A DNA stretch of 64,000 nt from Panorpa germanica (taxonomy: Eukaryota; Arthropoda; Insecta; Mecoptera; Panorpidae). Shown here one piece after another: positions 49,799 through 60,490 of this stretch. Below the pieces are notes generated by a model that was not told where the DNA came from, searched no databases, and saw only the letters and a program-made list of their open reading frames with translations. The stretch covers positions 10,988,603 through 11,052,602 of the forward strand of contig OY783211.1 in NCBI GenBank assembly GCA_963678705.1, written 5' to 3'. Both the position numbers and the translations under genes were made by a program. The stretch's first letter is position 1. Each line of letters begins with the position of its first letter.

Positions 49799-50007
49799 AT
49801 TCGTCAATCAATTGGTTGCCGTAAATTAGGAAGCTAGCAGGTCGCCAATTAATTCATTGTAAACGTGAAACTGTTATCACAGTTACGCTCTTTATTTGGT
49901 AATCAATTGGTTGCCGTAAATTAGGAAGCTAGCAGGTCGCCAATTAATTCATTGTAAACGTGAAACTGTTATCACAGTTAAGCTCTTTATTCGTCAATCA
50001 ATTGGTT
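49799..50007. repeat. 95-bp tandem duplication in the loop
   Basis: TCAATCAATTGGTTGCCGTA recurs at 95-bp spacing (AATCA at 49806, 49901 and 49996), giving two near-identical full units and the start of a third. It sits directly inside the inner end of the left arm and is absent from the right arm. It includes the direct block GTAAACGTGAAACTGTTATC. Confidence 0.9.
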
Positions 50008-50390
50008 ACACTCATGTCTAAATAATGACAACTTATGAATGAAAATATATAAATGTTGGATGTCGCATGTTAATGTCACACCAATCTGTACCAATCATTA
50101 AACTGCAAGGGTCAATTTCGATAGTTATATACATTATAGTAAAATAAGTAACACGAATGCTTAAATTAAATAGCGCAAAAGACCTCTTGCCCCAGATACC
50201 AGAAGGACGACCATATTTAATAAATAAGCTCATTATAAAATATCGAGTAGACGGAGATAGCATCAAATAGAGAAAAAAGTTTAACAAACTGCAGCACCAA
50301 TACCTAATGTTTTTAATCAATTTCTATTTTTCACTCATTCTTTAAAGTATAACAACATTTACCTTATTTTAAAATATTTTGATTATTACC

Positions 50391-51652
50391 ATGTCTGTGC
50401 GTTTTTCAGTTGGGTTGAGTAAGTTTTTCAAAATTAATGATAACCCGGAAGGGGAAGATCATACACAATTAAACAAAAATAAATTGTTGAACGCTGAATG
50501 TAAAATTTGTGCAACAAAATTTTTCATAAATATACAATACTCAAGACGAAATTTGTACTACCATTTGCAAGTAAGTTAAACTTTATTTAAATTTGAGATA
50601 CCTAATGAAATATATTTTTAACAAACAAACTTGTCAACAAGCAAATCGAAAGCGAAACCATTGGCACAATTCAAACATGTGCCAATATATGTATACGTTA
50701 TAAAATATAAATACAAAGATTTAATTTTGAAAACAAAAAGGTAATTAATTTCAAAAAGGTTGCATAACGGCCAAAAAAATAGGTTATTTATAATTTAATT
50801 AAAAAAATATTGAAAAATATAAATAGCATTTAATTATATTTTAGAGAAAGCATCCAAAAACTATAAATAAATTAAAGGATCTGGAAATTGAAAGCAAACT
50901 AATGCAGTCTGACGCTCTTAATAGTAATAATGTTCTCGTAAGTATAACTACAAAACTTCTAAGTAATGGAATGTATGTATTGTAATTGTGTGTAATTGGA
51001 TGCCGTAAAGTAACAACATTTATTTTAAATTTCCAAGTATTCTACATGGACTCTTTATGGAGACTCTTTTCTGGTAAGATATGCCAAAAAGATTTTATTT
51101 AAAAAAGAAATAGAATTTAACCACGTAGAATTCGCAAAAAGTGGTAGAAAATCAGTGAATTTAATGGATGATATCAAAAGAAAAAAGGGTAATCCCTTAC
51201 TGACACAAAATGCCATCATAATGATCGGAATAAATGACATTATGAAAGTAAGCATAAAACATTATATTAAGTAACCTTAAATATAGCTATATGTATAACA
51301 ATATAAAATACGACCAAATTTGCTTTCAGGAAAAACACTATCAAGCATTTACTTACAATATTTCAAGTATTGCAAAGATACTAAGCGAAACTTCATCTAG
51401 AGCTATATGGTTAACTTTGCCCACTCCGCCAATATGGGAAAATGACCCTAAAAAAATAAAAACCTTAGACAAATACAACGAAAGAATTTTATCATTGTCA
51501 AAAAGCCGTAAGATACTTCACTAATTTCATCAAAATTTTCTTTTTATTTATTTAACCAGAATATAATTTCAGATCCTTATATTCATGTCCTAGATATACG
51601 GGAATTATTTTTACAAAATAATAAAGTGAATGGACACTTGTTTGAGCAGTAA
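50391..51652 (+). CDS. BED zinc finger + SGNH-hydrolase-like protein, 5 exons (246 aa)
   Basis: Exons: 50391-50570, 50845-50937, 51038-51247, 51330-51507 and 51573-51652. Donors are GTAAGT, GTAAGT, GTAAGC and GTAAGA; all acceptors end in AG; joins one to three are phase 0 and join four splits a codon (C/AT, His221). Residues 1-64 form a BED-type DNA-binding finger (C37, C40, H58, H63; the last His is coded across the first junction). Residues 92-246 look like an SGNH/GDSL hydrolase: GDS at 99-101 (nucleophile Ser101), a block II Gly127 in SGRKS, G-x-N-D at 155-158, and a C-terminal NGHL with candidate His242. The usual Asp three residues before that His is not present, so activity is uncertain. 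The start is the ATG of MSVRF; an in-frame ATG four codons upstream is possible. The substrate is unknown. BED fingers are common in hAT transposases, and SGNH domains are known in some CR1 LINE ORF1 proteins, but the pairing is not one I recognise. Confidence 0.75.
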
Positions 51653-53492
51653 GAACATGAAGTTTATACTTAAATACATACTTATATAAATAAATAAATA
51701 CACAGACTCATATATGGTATACATTCCCTATTTACAGATTCTACAAGAAAAACAATAAACCCGATCAATTACATTGGAATATAAATGGGATGCTTAAAGT
51801 ACATAAAATAATTGCACAACATATTTAAACAATGTACTAAAATCAACCACTGACTATACTAAGAATGAACTAGAATTAAATAAAAGATAGCTGTTTAATT
51901 AGTAATCGAGCTGTCATGGTAATTAGTTTCAATAAATTATAATTTTTAAAGTAAATAAAAAAGTAAAATTGTGTTACTATTTAACAGACATATTTATTTA
52001 ATCAATTTCTTAAAGTAAAATTTAATATGTTTTCTAGCAACGACTGTATTATCGTTTTCATTTGTCAATATGAACAGGTCAATGCAAGAGACAAGAGAGT
52101 CTTATTAAATAATTAAAACTATCTTCATTCAAATACTTTCATTACATAATGAGGTTTTTACGATTTTTAAATATCTTATAGTTGCCGCACAGATATGGAA
52201 CAGAGCGCTCACTGAATCGACTGCCAGATTTTAAAGACGTACTGAATTTTTGGGTTATCTTTGAATTTTACATCTTATAAGTTGCCTATACAAATATGAA
52301 ACCGAGCTGTCATTGTATAGGAATTTACTAAATTGCAATATTATTGCAAATTTAATTTTATATAAATTGCAATTGCTATTTATAGAAAAATAATTTTATT
52401 ACATAATGAGGTTTTTACGATTTTTAAATATCTTATATGTTGCCGCACAGATATGGAACAGAGCTGTCACTGAATCGACTGCCAGATTTTATAAACGTAC
52501 TGAATTTTTAGGTTATCTTTGAATTTGACATCTTATAAGTTGCCAATACAAATATGAAACAGAGCTGTATATAGTTTCACTAAATTGCACTTTTTGAAGA
52601 AAATAAGAATTTGTGATGGCTGAAATTTTGTAACTACCTAAGAGACATATTAGTTAAACTATTTATAAACAAATAATTTCATTAAATGATAATTTTGTTT
52701 AGATTTTTAAGCTTCTTATGACTTGCCGCACAGATATGAAACAGAGCTGTATATAGTTTCACTAAATTGCACTTTTTGTAGAAAATAAGAATTTGTGATG
52801 GCTGAAATTTTGTAACTACCTAAGAGACATATTAGTTAAACTATTTATAAACAAATAATTTCATTAAATGATAATTTTGTTTAGATTTTCAAGCTTCTTA
52901 TGACTTGCCGCACAGATATGAAACAGAGCTGTATATAGTTTCACTAAATTGCACTTTTTGTAGAAAATAAGAATTTGTGATGGCTGAAATTTTGTAACTA
53001 CCTAAGAGACATATTAGTTAAACTATTTATAAACAAATAATTTCATTAAATGATAATTTTGTTTAGATTTTTAAGCTTCTTATGACTTGCCGCACAGATA
53101 TGAAACAGAGCTGTATATAGTTTCACTAAATTGCACTTTTTGTAGAAAATAAGAATTTGTGACGGCTGAAATTTTGTAATTACCTAAGAGACATATTAGT
53201 TAACCTATTTATAAAAAAATAATATCAAAAAGTTATGATTATTTAGATGTTCGTTTGCGTTTTATTTTCCTATATTAAAACAGCAATATAAGACACTAAT
53301 TGGTTAATTTATTCATTATATAATAATATTTAGGTTACTTAATACTTCTACAGTCTATTATTACTTAAATATTTGCTTAAATGTTCCGATTAGCCATGTA
53401 ATTTGAATTTCGATTTAACACCGAATTAGTTTTGATTTACAACACTAGTCCGAATCGACTGCTATCGAATCCGCTGCTATCTTCACCGACGT
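51218..53492 (+). repeat. Right terminal inverted repeat (2275 bp)
   Basis: Reverse complement of the left arm. It begins inside exon 3 of the BED-SGNH gene, contains exons 4-5 and their 3' region, and ends ACGT before the 9-bp duplication. It is 182 bp longer than the left arm, exactly one subrepeat unit. Confidence 0.93.
52536..53208 (-). repeat. 182-bp tandem subrepeats, right arm (about 3.7 units)
   Basis: TAGTTAA recurs at 52651, 52833, 53015 and 53197, each 182 bp apart. The outermost unit matches the outermost left unit (GACGGCTG and TTAACC variants). Inner units share GATGGCTG and AAAC. One unit has a private TTTTC change (about 52885). The extra unit therefore arose by duplication or loss of an inner unit after the arms formed. 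Confidence 0.92.
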
Positions 53493-53501
53493 CATATACA
53501 A

Positions 53502-54467
53502 TCATAATCACATTGCGTGGATATAATATTAGAGATAATATAAACATTTTAAAGGGTTTTTTTCCTTTGATTTCATGGTTATTAGGATAGGATAAAAATA
53601 TTTGAATCCGGATCTGTATTATGAAGCAAAACTCCTAATAAAATTAGTAAAATGTTACTCACATCTTACAAGTATAATATTATTATATTTAGCATACTGT
53701 TACACCGGCTGCATAGTTCTTTTCTAATGTTTCGCGAGAATATTAGAACGTGTTTAAATTCTCCAACTGTTACTGCCCCTACATGTTCAATGGCAACGCC
53801 AGCATGAGTTACGCGAGTGATATATTGCTCTTTGTGTTTGTATTTGCTTCCATTGGCGTACATTGCGTTTTCGCCACAGGATAATCAAAAAAAACAGTAC
53901 ACTAAACAAATGCTCCATTTATTATGTAACTTTATATAACCTTGCATACATTTTTTTATTAACTTCAGAAAGTATAAACTTATGCAACGTAACCTTACAT
54001 TATATTCACATTAAGAATTAGGTGTACTAATTATTGTTAAGATGCATTATTTTAAATTTGTTAAAATGAATATAATTTTTCAAAACAATTCTATTGAATG
54101 AAAATACATGGTTGGATAAACTAAATTGATCGTTAATATAATTAGGCACAGAGTTCAGTAAGAGTGATTGAACTAAAATTGGTTATGGTTAAATGTGAAA
54201 TATAACTTTTTTTATTGGTGATTAATAAATATGAAAATTAAAAACGATCCGTACGAAAAGTAACTTAATAGAAAGTGTTTAATATTACATCTAAAAAAGT
54301 GACCATATTTATGTAATAAATAATTTGCCACGACCTTAGATCGTTTATATTTATTTCTTTATTTTCAATTTCTAATGTAATAATTTTTTAGAATTATTGG
54401 TTTTCCTTATGTTTTTACTACGTATATAAAATAAATGCTTCGCCCATGGCCATTAAAATAAAGCCTA
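53502..54467. other. Spacer with an unassigned minus-strand frame
   Basis: At 53666-53877 the minus strand has an open frame that looks more protein-like than the surroundings (YKHKEQYITRVTHAGVAIEH, VGEFKHVLIFSRNIRKEL) in a locally GC-richer block. No domain was recognised. There is no acceptor directly upstream and the frame ends in a stop, so it may be a relic of a transposon or gene. The rest is AT-rich with nothing recognised. Confidence 0.4.
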
Positions 54468-54468
54468 C

Positions 54469-54528
<60 letters not shown>
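54468..54528. repeat. (TA)n microsatellite
   Basis: A TA run with one TGTA interruption at about 54480. Likely length-variable. Confidence 0.95.
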
Positions 54529-54532
<4 letters not shown>

Positions 54533-54987
54533 CTGACTATTATGATTAAGTACGATCATTACAATTATCACTGGCTTTTTCGTTCCACCTTTTTCTAGTT
54601 TATTTTATCAATAGCTGATCTCAGTTTTCTTTTCCCCTATTTCCCATTTTCTTTACCATAGATTAAGCTTTATTGTTACCTCTACTCGACCACATTTCAT
54701 ACAACACTTCTACGATGTTCATTAATCTTCTTTATTTTTATTACAATCCATATTAATTGCTTTCCTTTATTTATATTTTCCTCTCCATATCATCTACACA
54801 CATATACCCATACAATCATTTACTTTTCCCATTTCCTTCAAACATTTTCACACTAACAATACTAACAATCCTTTGCAAGTCACTGGTATGATCACTGTGT
54901 CAAGATTTCCACATGCCAAATTATATAAGGGTAGAAAACCATAAGGGATTACGTTACAACGTTATGTTCAAACGTTTGGAAGGGTTG
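54529..54987. other. AT-rich spacer, no gene seen
   Basis: Pyrimidine-rich and T-rich in places (54580-54850), with no exon or repeat end recognised. Confidence 0.5.
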
Positions 54988-55550
54988 TACAGGGTGCAAC
55001 ATACTCCTAGATGTAGAAACTTTAAAAACTAAGGAATACCAAAAACGAAATCATTTTAAATTTATTATTTGCAAAACAAGGATATCGAACATTTTATCAA
55101 ACCTTTAATATTATCAAACTTAATTATTAAATTATGTCACTCCTTCTTTTTGCCTGATATATTCATAGAAGCGAATTGTTTTTTTAAATGATTTACTTAC
55201 TACATTTTCAAGACACTTTTATTTTAATAAAAATTACATCATCAAGTAGTAGTAGAAGTAGTAGTATTTCCACGCTTGCTAAGAGCATTTGTTAAGTAGC
55301 TAGGAATTCTAAGTTTACAAATACTTTTTTAACCAACAAGAATATTTGATGTTTATAAAAAATTATAAAAGTATTGTACCACGATCCTAAAGTATAGAAA
55401 ATATTTGGAAAGTTAGTTGCATCAATAATTGAGAGAATGAAAGAAATAATTAAAACTGAAATATTCAAACTATTAACTGAACCATTAATTTAAATCATCA
55501 AGAAATCTTTCATTTTTAACAGAATATCTTTATTTCAAATGCACCCTGTA
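54988..55550. mobile_element. TA-flanked MITE with CAGGGTGCA termini
   Basis: TACAGGGTGCA at 54988 and TGCACCCTGTA ending at 55550 are perfect inverted ends 11 bp long including TA, consistent with a Tc1/mariner/pogo-type TA target. The 560-bp interior is AT-rich without ORF and carries a short AGTAGTAGTAGAAGTAGTAG repeat near 55250. TIR similarity beyond the first 11 bases is weak. Confidence 0.55.
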
Positions 55551-58099
55551 CATATATGTTGTACAAAGGAGAATGGATATCCTTGAAATGGATGTGTCCA
55601 TACTTACATAAGTTTCCTTGGTACAACACAACACTATGTTAAAGAAGAATTGCAACAATAAATAAGAATTTCCGAGGAATTTGATGTTCGAAAGATTCCA
55701 TTTTATCTCTGATCGAAAGAGAATTTTACAATTATGTAAATTTTTTTTTTATATATTTAGTTTTCTATTCGTGAACTCGTTTGAATATCTGACTTCTTTA
55801 AATTCACAGAGAAAAGAAGAATTGTTTTAAATTGATTTATAGTGTATAGTGCGCCATATGTACAAGTACGCAATAGAAAATCATAAAAGTTTTCTGGTAT
55901 ACGTTATTTTTGTTATTGTTATACGAGTATGTAAGTCTTGTAATTCCATTATTTCTCTTAGAGATTTTCAAGTTTTCTCGTCACAAATTGCGCTGTTATT
56001 GCGAACTAACTTGGAATTACAGTCATTTTAATTTTGAGTTGCGTTATTTCCTTATTACATATGACAACATGCTATTTTATCGTAAGAAAAACATTTTTGG
56101 GTAAACAATCGCAAATCATCAAATATTTCAACATTTATTTAAAACTTTAAGCTCAACAATTTCAGGAACAGCAATATCTTTAGATTGAACTAGCTTGGGT
56201 ATTTACAATTTTCTTTCAAGTTTCTTTTGCTGTAATATTTTATATTTAGTTTCAATTGTTGACTGCCTTGGGGTTGATGCAATGTCTTGTTAATGACGAA
56301 ATAATAATACCTAAATACATTACCTTAATTTCTTTATGTCGTGCACTTCACCTAATCAATAACTTATATCATAATAAGCTGACACCTCCGCCCCTTTCTT
56401 CACTCCTTTATAATACCCACACGTTGCTTTAAACATATTTATTCACTTTTCACCTTCACTAACGATAATTGTCCTTACATTGTTACATGCACAACAAAGC
56501 ATGTCTGAAAGCTATTTATTTATTTTTAAAAACTAATTCATACATTTTAAAGTTCATAAGTAGCTCAAGGCCAACGAGTAAGGGTGTGCATCATATATTA
56601 AAACTCCGAGGCAAATTTCTATTTAAGAAATATGTCAAAATGTCTAAGATATTTGGCGTACTATAAACAATTGTTATACAGTATATTAACTGTTATGAAT
56701 TATCAATAAACTTAATAAACTTGACATAATATAATTAATGAATTAATTATAAACTTTGTTAACTAATTAACTATAAAGGATACCAGTAACTAATTATCCT
56801 GAAAATTTGAAGTAGTTTTACCGTTTTAGACTCGAGATAAATTTAATCAAAATTTGAATCATTTGCAGTGGAGTAATGAGAGTGAATGAGATGCAACTAC
56901 ATTTGGTTTGTAGTTACACCAGTTGTTTATTTTTAATTAAAAAAGCGGTTTGATTAATCGTATTGTTATTAAAATAGTACACTATTTTATATATTATATA
57001 TTTTATATATTATAATAGAATATTTCATTAAAAATGAACGTGGAAATAAATCCCCACCGTAGATTTATATCACTGCAGATTTTTAAATCAGTAGAGTGAT
57101 CCAAGTAGAGTAGATATGATCCGATGTATTACAACATTACGGATTTATTTCGGCGCTATTTTATTTAACAGTGCAGCCTTAGCCTTAAAAAGAGGCGTGT
57201 AAGGCATTCTTTTAAATCAATAAATCAATTTCTATTATAAAAGATTTTGCAAAGTTTATTTAACACAAAAAGTTTATTGTTACATTTTTTACGTTAATTA
57301 AAATATGGTTACATAACAAAAGTTATTTTTCGACATATATTTACGCCTTTTGACGTTAATAAAGGTTTTTATTCAAGATTATATATTACACATTATTTTA
57401 GTATAATATTTTTAATGTCCTTTATATTTATTTAATAACAATGTAACAGAATTATGTTCAACTTCGCTAAATTAGAGTTAGGTAAATAATTTTACGTGAA
57501 ATAGACGCAACATAGCTTTTTAATCTTGTTGTAGAAAGACAACGTTCCTACGTAACTTTTTATAACTTTATATTTTGTGGTATATTATTAAATAGATACC
57601 AAACTCGTATTATATTAAAAAAAACATGTATGCATATAAAAAGTTACGGAATAGCAAATATATCGATATTAAATTCGAAACATCGATGTTCCTAAAAATA
57701 TTATATAAATATTCTTTTTTTACATAATAAACTATGAATATTATCAACCAAACGTCATCAGAATGAATACGATAAAAAGAAGAAAAACGTGCAATTCTCA
57801 AAACTCTACCATTGACCTGATTTTTAGTCTTAAAATAAAAACTTTACCTGTCAATACAGTTTCATATTGATTTTATTTATATAAATAAAATTATACTTCC
57901 ATAAATTTCATATTTGCTTTTACGTTTACTTCTCTTGTTATTTCAAGGTATAAATCAGTAAGAAAATATACGTAAGAAGCTTGGAAATATATATATGTAT
58001 ACTATATATAGGAGTATATATTATATTTATAGTTCAGTGGTACATAAATACAGTTCAGCGCTCATGATAAACAGATGCATACGTTTTCATTCTGGATTG
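55551..58099. other. AT-rich spacer, no gene seen
   Basis: Frames at 55849-56104 and 56469-56666 are AT-driven and overlap in two frames without motifs. 57170-57230 (GCCTTAAAAAGAGGCGTGTA then AAGGCATTC and ATCAATAAATCAA) may be a retroelement 3' end but is too short to assign. Confidence 0.45.
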
Positions 58100-58352
58100 T
58101 ATTTTATTTATTTTCTATTATTTAAAATTTAATTTACATATTTAACGTCGGTCTACTTCCGATACTGACTTCTATAACCGACGACTTCCTACTATGTTAG
58201 TAGTTTTTGTGGATTAAGTTATAATTAAGTATCTACATAAGCAATTTAATTTGATAACCAAATTCTGAAAATTTTACTTTAGTTTGGTTATCCAACCCGA
58301 AGACAGAGGAGTTGGCGTCAAGCACCAACGCTCTCGCTCACTGTGCCGTCTA
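58100..58352 (-). mobile_element. tRNA-derived SINE, copy 2
   Basis: The minus strand begins GACGGCACAGTGAGCGAGAG then CGTTGG (A-box-like, 58325-58347) and CGGGTTGGATAACC (B-box-like, 58286-58299), about 40 bp apart as in a tRNA promoter. The body (CAGAATTTGGTTATC, then CAGTATCGGAAGTAGACCGA) parallels copy 1 at 41770-41985. The 3' end is AT-rich, near 58100. Such elements are transcribed by RNA polymerase III and mobilised by a partner LINE. Confidence 0.6.
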
Positions 58353-60106
58353 TACATTAAACTTTCTTTTGATTATTTTCGTTCAGCGAAATTTTTTGTA
58401 ATTACATATATTTAACAAGGAATGCCAAGCATATTTCAAGACTAAATATGACCGACATCAGCGCGGCAGAATTAAAATCTATATTATAAGCTGCCAGTAT
58501 TCCGGATGGTTTATTTTCTAGCATATTTTAAACTGAAATATTTAATCTTAAAACATAAACCATAAATATTTTTTATAGCTGTAATATTTCAATATTTCAT
58601 ATAAAAGTTCACACTTATATTGCATAAAGAGATTATATTACATTTTTAATGTAAAATATTGCATAGAATAAAAGTAAGTTCTGAAAAATAATGCAAATGA
58701 CAAACACGATTGTAAATCAACATAAAAACAAGTTATCCATGTTAAAAAGAAAACGACAACTTTGACCTGATTGGAATAAAAACGATGCAGAAAAATAATT
58801 TTAATTGAAATTGTTCTGCAGCAAAAATAAATATAAAAGTCGTTATTTCGAAAAGGTTTGTTATGTACGTGACGCCAGGATCGTATTTTACTAGATGAGT
58901 ATAAACTTTTCTTTATTTTGTATCTGACGAATATTTCACAATATTATCGGGTTTTAATGCGGTAAGTTTGTTAAATAAACATTTAGCCCCTTTTTCAACA
59001 CAAAAGTACGGCTCTGTATTTAATTCACAGTCACGTATTTCAGTTAGCTAATTCTTTTGACAATCAGACTTCGTTTGAAATGGCGATCTATCGAAATCCA
59101 AAGAGAGATAAAAATAAAATAAAACCAAAATAGAAATATAAAGATTTTGTAATGCCAGGTTAAAACCTAAGTCTTGTACAGATTATATAATTTAAATTGT
59201 AATTATCTATATATATATACATATATTTAATAACTATGGTCGTATTGTTAATTACTTTCTCTAATTCTATTATTTAATGAATAATAATAATTGTTTCAAA
59301 AATGCATTCAAAGTTTTAATATAATTTGTTTTATTAAAATGAAATTTAACAAAATTATTTTGACACTTTTGTTTTTCCCCTTTTCTCGTAAATAAGTAAA
59401 AAAGTTTTCATGAATTAACTTTATATTTTAAGTTATAACTTTTCAACGTGTTGATGAGGGAGGTGTCACTTTAAATATTTAATTTGTTCATTAAACATCC
59501 CTTCAACCCTCGTCTCACTTGGGGTGTGCCTGTGCTAACGCCATCAACAAACAGAATATAACGAGATAAAATATAAATATCTGATAAATATACAACTGTA
59601 ACTGTTAAGATTTAACATCTGGTTTTTAGACATTTGACTTTGTTAAATAATTTTTAGTGATTCAGTTTTTATTTAAGTGTTGTTCTAGTATAACTAAAAA
59701 CACAAAACAAAAAGAAGTCCATTTTATGTTTGTTTACGTTGATTTTAATTAATTCGATATTCATTTTACGAACTTATGTAATAAACATTAAACATTTACT
59801 TTATGAGATTTTAATTTATTCAAATATGGTCAGTCATAAGACAAAATTATTAGCGCGATCTCTATTTGTTCAATTTATTCATATGGTGTTATCTTTATCT
59901 TTCTGACAAAAACAGAACCTTAGAGTACGCCTAAAATTACGTTTATACATTACACGATTATCAAATGATAGCAAATAGAATGTATAATTAAAAAATAATT
60001 AACAAACTTTTTAATAACAAAATACCAATTCATCATTTGAAAACATAGGCATTTATATATTTCAGAAAACATTTTCGTTTATAAACAAGAATTTTGAACT
60101 TAGTAA
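58353..60106. other. AT-rich spacer, no gene seen
   Basis: No exon, RNA gene or repeat end was recognised. Confidence 0.5.
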
Positions 60107-60490
60107 ATAAAAATAGTAATAAATTGTGACTTACACAATAACCATTTATCCAAACATGAATTTAACCAATACCTCTGTAACATTTGGAGTTTTGTTGAAT
60201 GGAATAACAACTGGTCCGTACCCTGCTGGCTGCTGGTAACCACCCTATCTTCGAACCTAAATCTCGGTGACAAAAATATATGGTTCAAGGGTTATGCGTT
60301 AAATGATTACCGACAACAGCTGCGCTTTATGTCTGCTGCTGGCGCAAATAACGATAATGTTGCTGTATGTATACTTCCGTTATTGTAAGAGCTTGAATAT
60401 ATGTACCTCTGATCCGCCTCCTGAACCCCCCGAAATGTCGTAGTAAAATATAACACCCTTACTTGTCAAATAAAAATTATAACCGAACTT
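60107..60490. other. GC-richer patch with competing exon-like readings
   Basis: On the minus strand two exon-like pieces can be read: AG, GVIFYYDISGGSGGGSE, GTACAT (about 60407-60460) and AG, GGYQQPAGYGPVVIPFNKTP then NVTE, GTATTG (about 60173-60244). Both have candidate splice sites and start in the same phase. On the plus strand a frame open from about 60107 to 60388 reads WSVPCWLLVTT and QQLRFMSAAGANND without a start. The patch stands out in base composition, but neither reading matches a family I know. It may be exons of a long-intron gene or an old transposon. Confidence 0.25.

Larger units (their letters stand above)
47701..53492 (+). mobile_element. 5.8-kb fold-back DNA transposon with TIRs longer than 2 kb and a BED-SGNH gene
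   Basis: The ends are ACGTCGGTGAAGATAGCAGC and its inverse. The arms are 2093 bp (left) and 2275 bp (right), near-identical wherever compared. The loop is 1424 bp. A perfect 9-bp target duplication flanks the element. Arms built of tandem subrepeats are the hallmark of Foldback-type elements, and a 9-bp duplication is usual in the Mutator superfamily, so a Mutator/Foldback-like assignment is the best inference. No transposase domain (MULE DDE, hAT or P type) was found. The only gene is the five-exon BED-SGNH gene at 50391-51652. The element is therefore non-autonomous, or it uses an unrecognised enzyme. Near-identical arms and the clean duplication argue for recent transposition, although gene conversion could also keep the arms alike. 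Confidence 0.9.
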
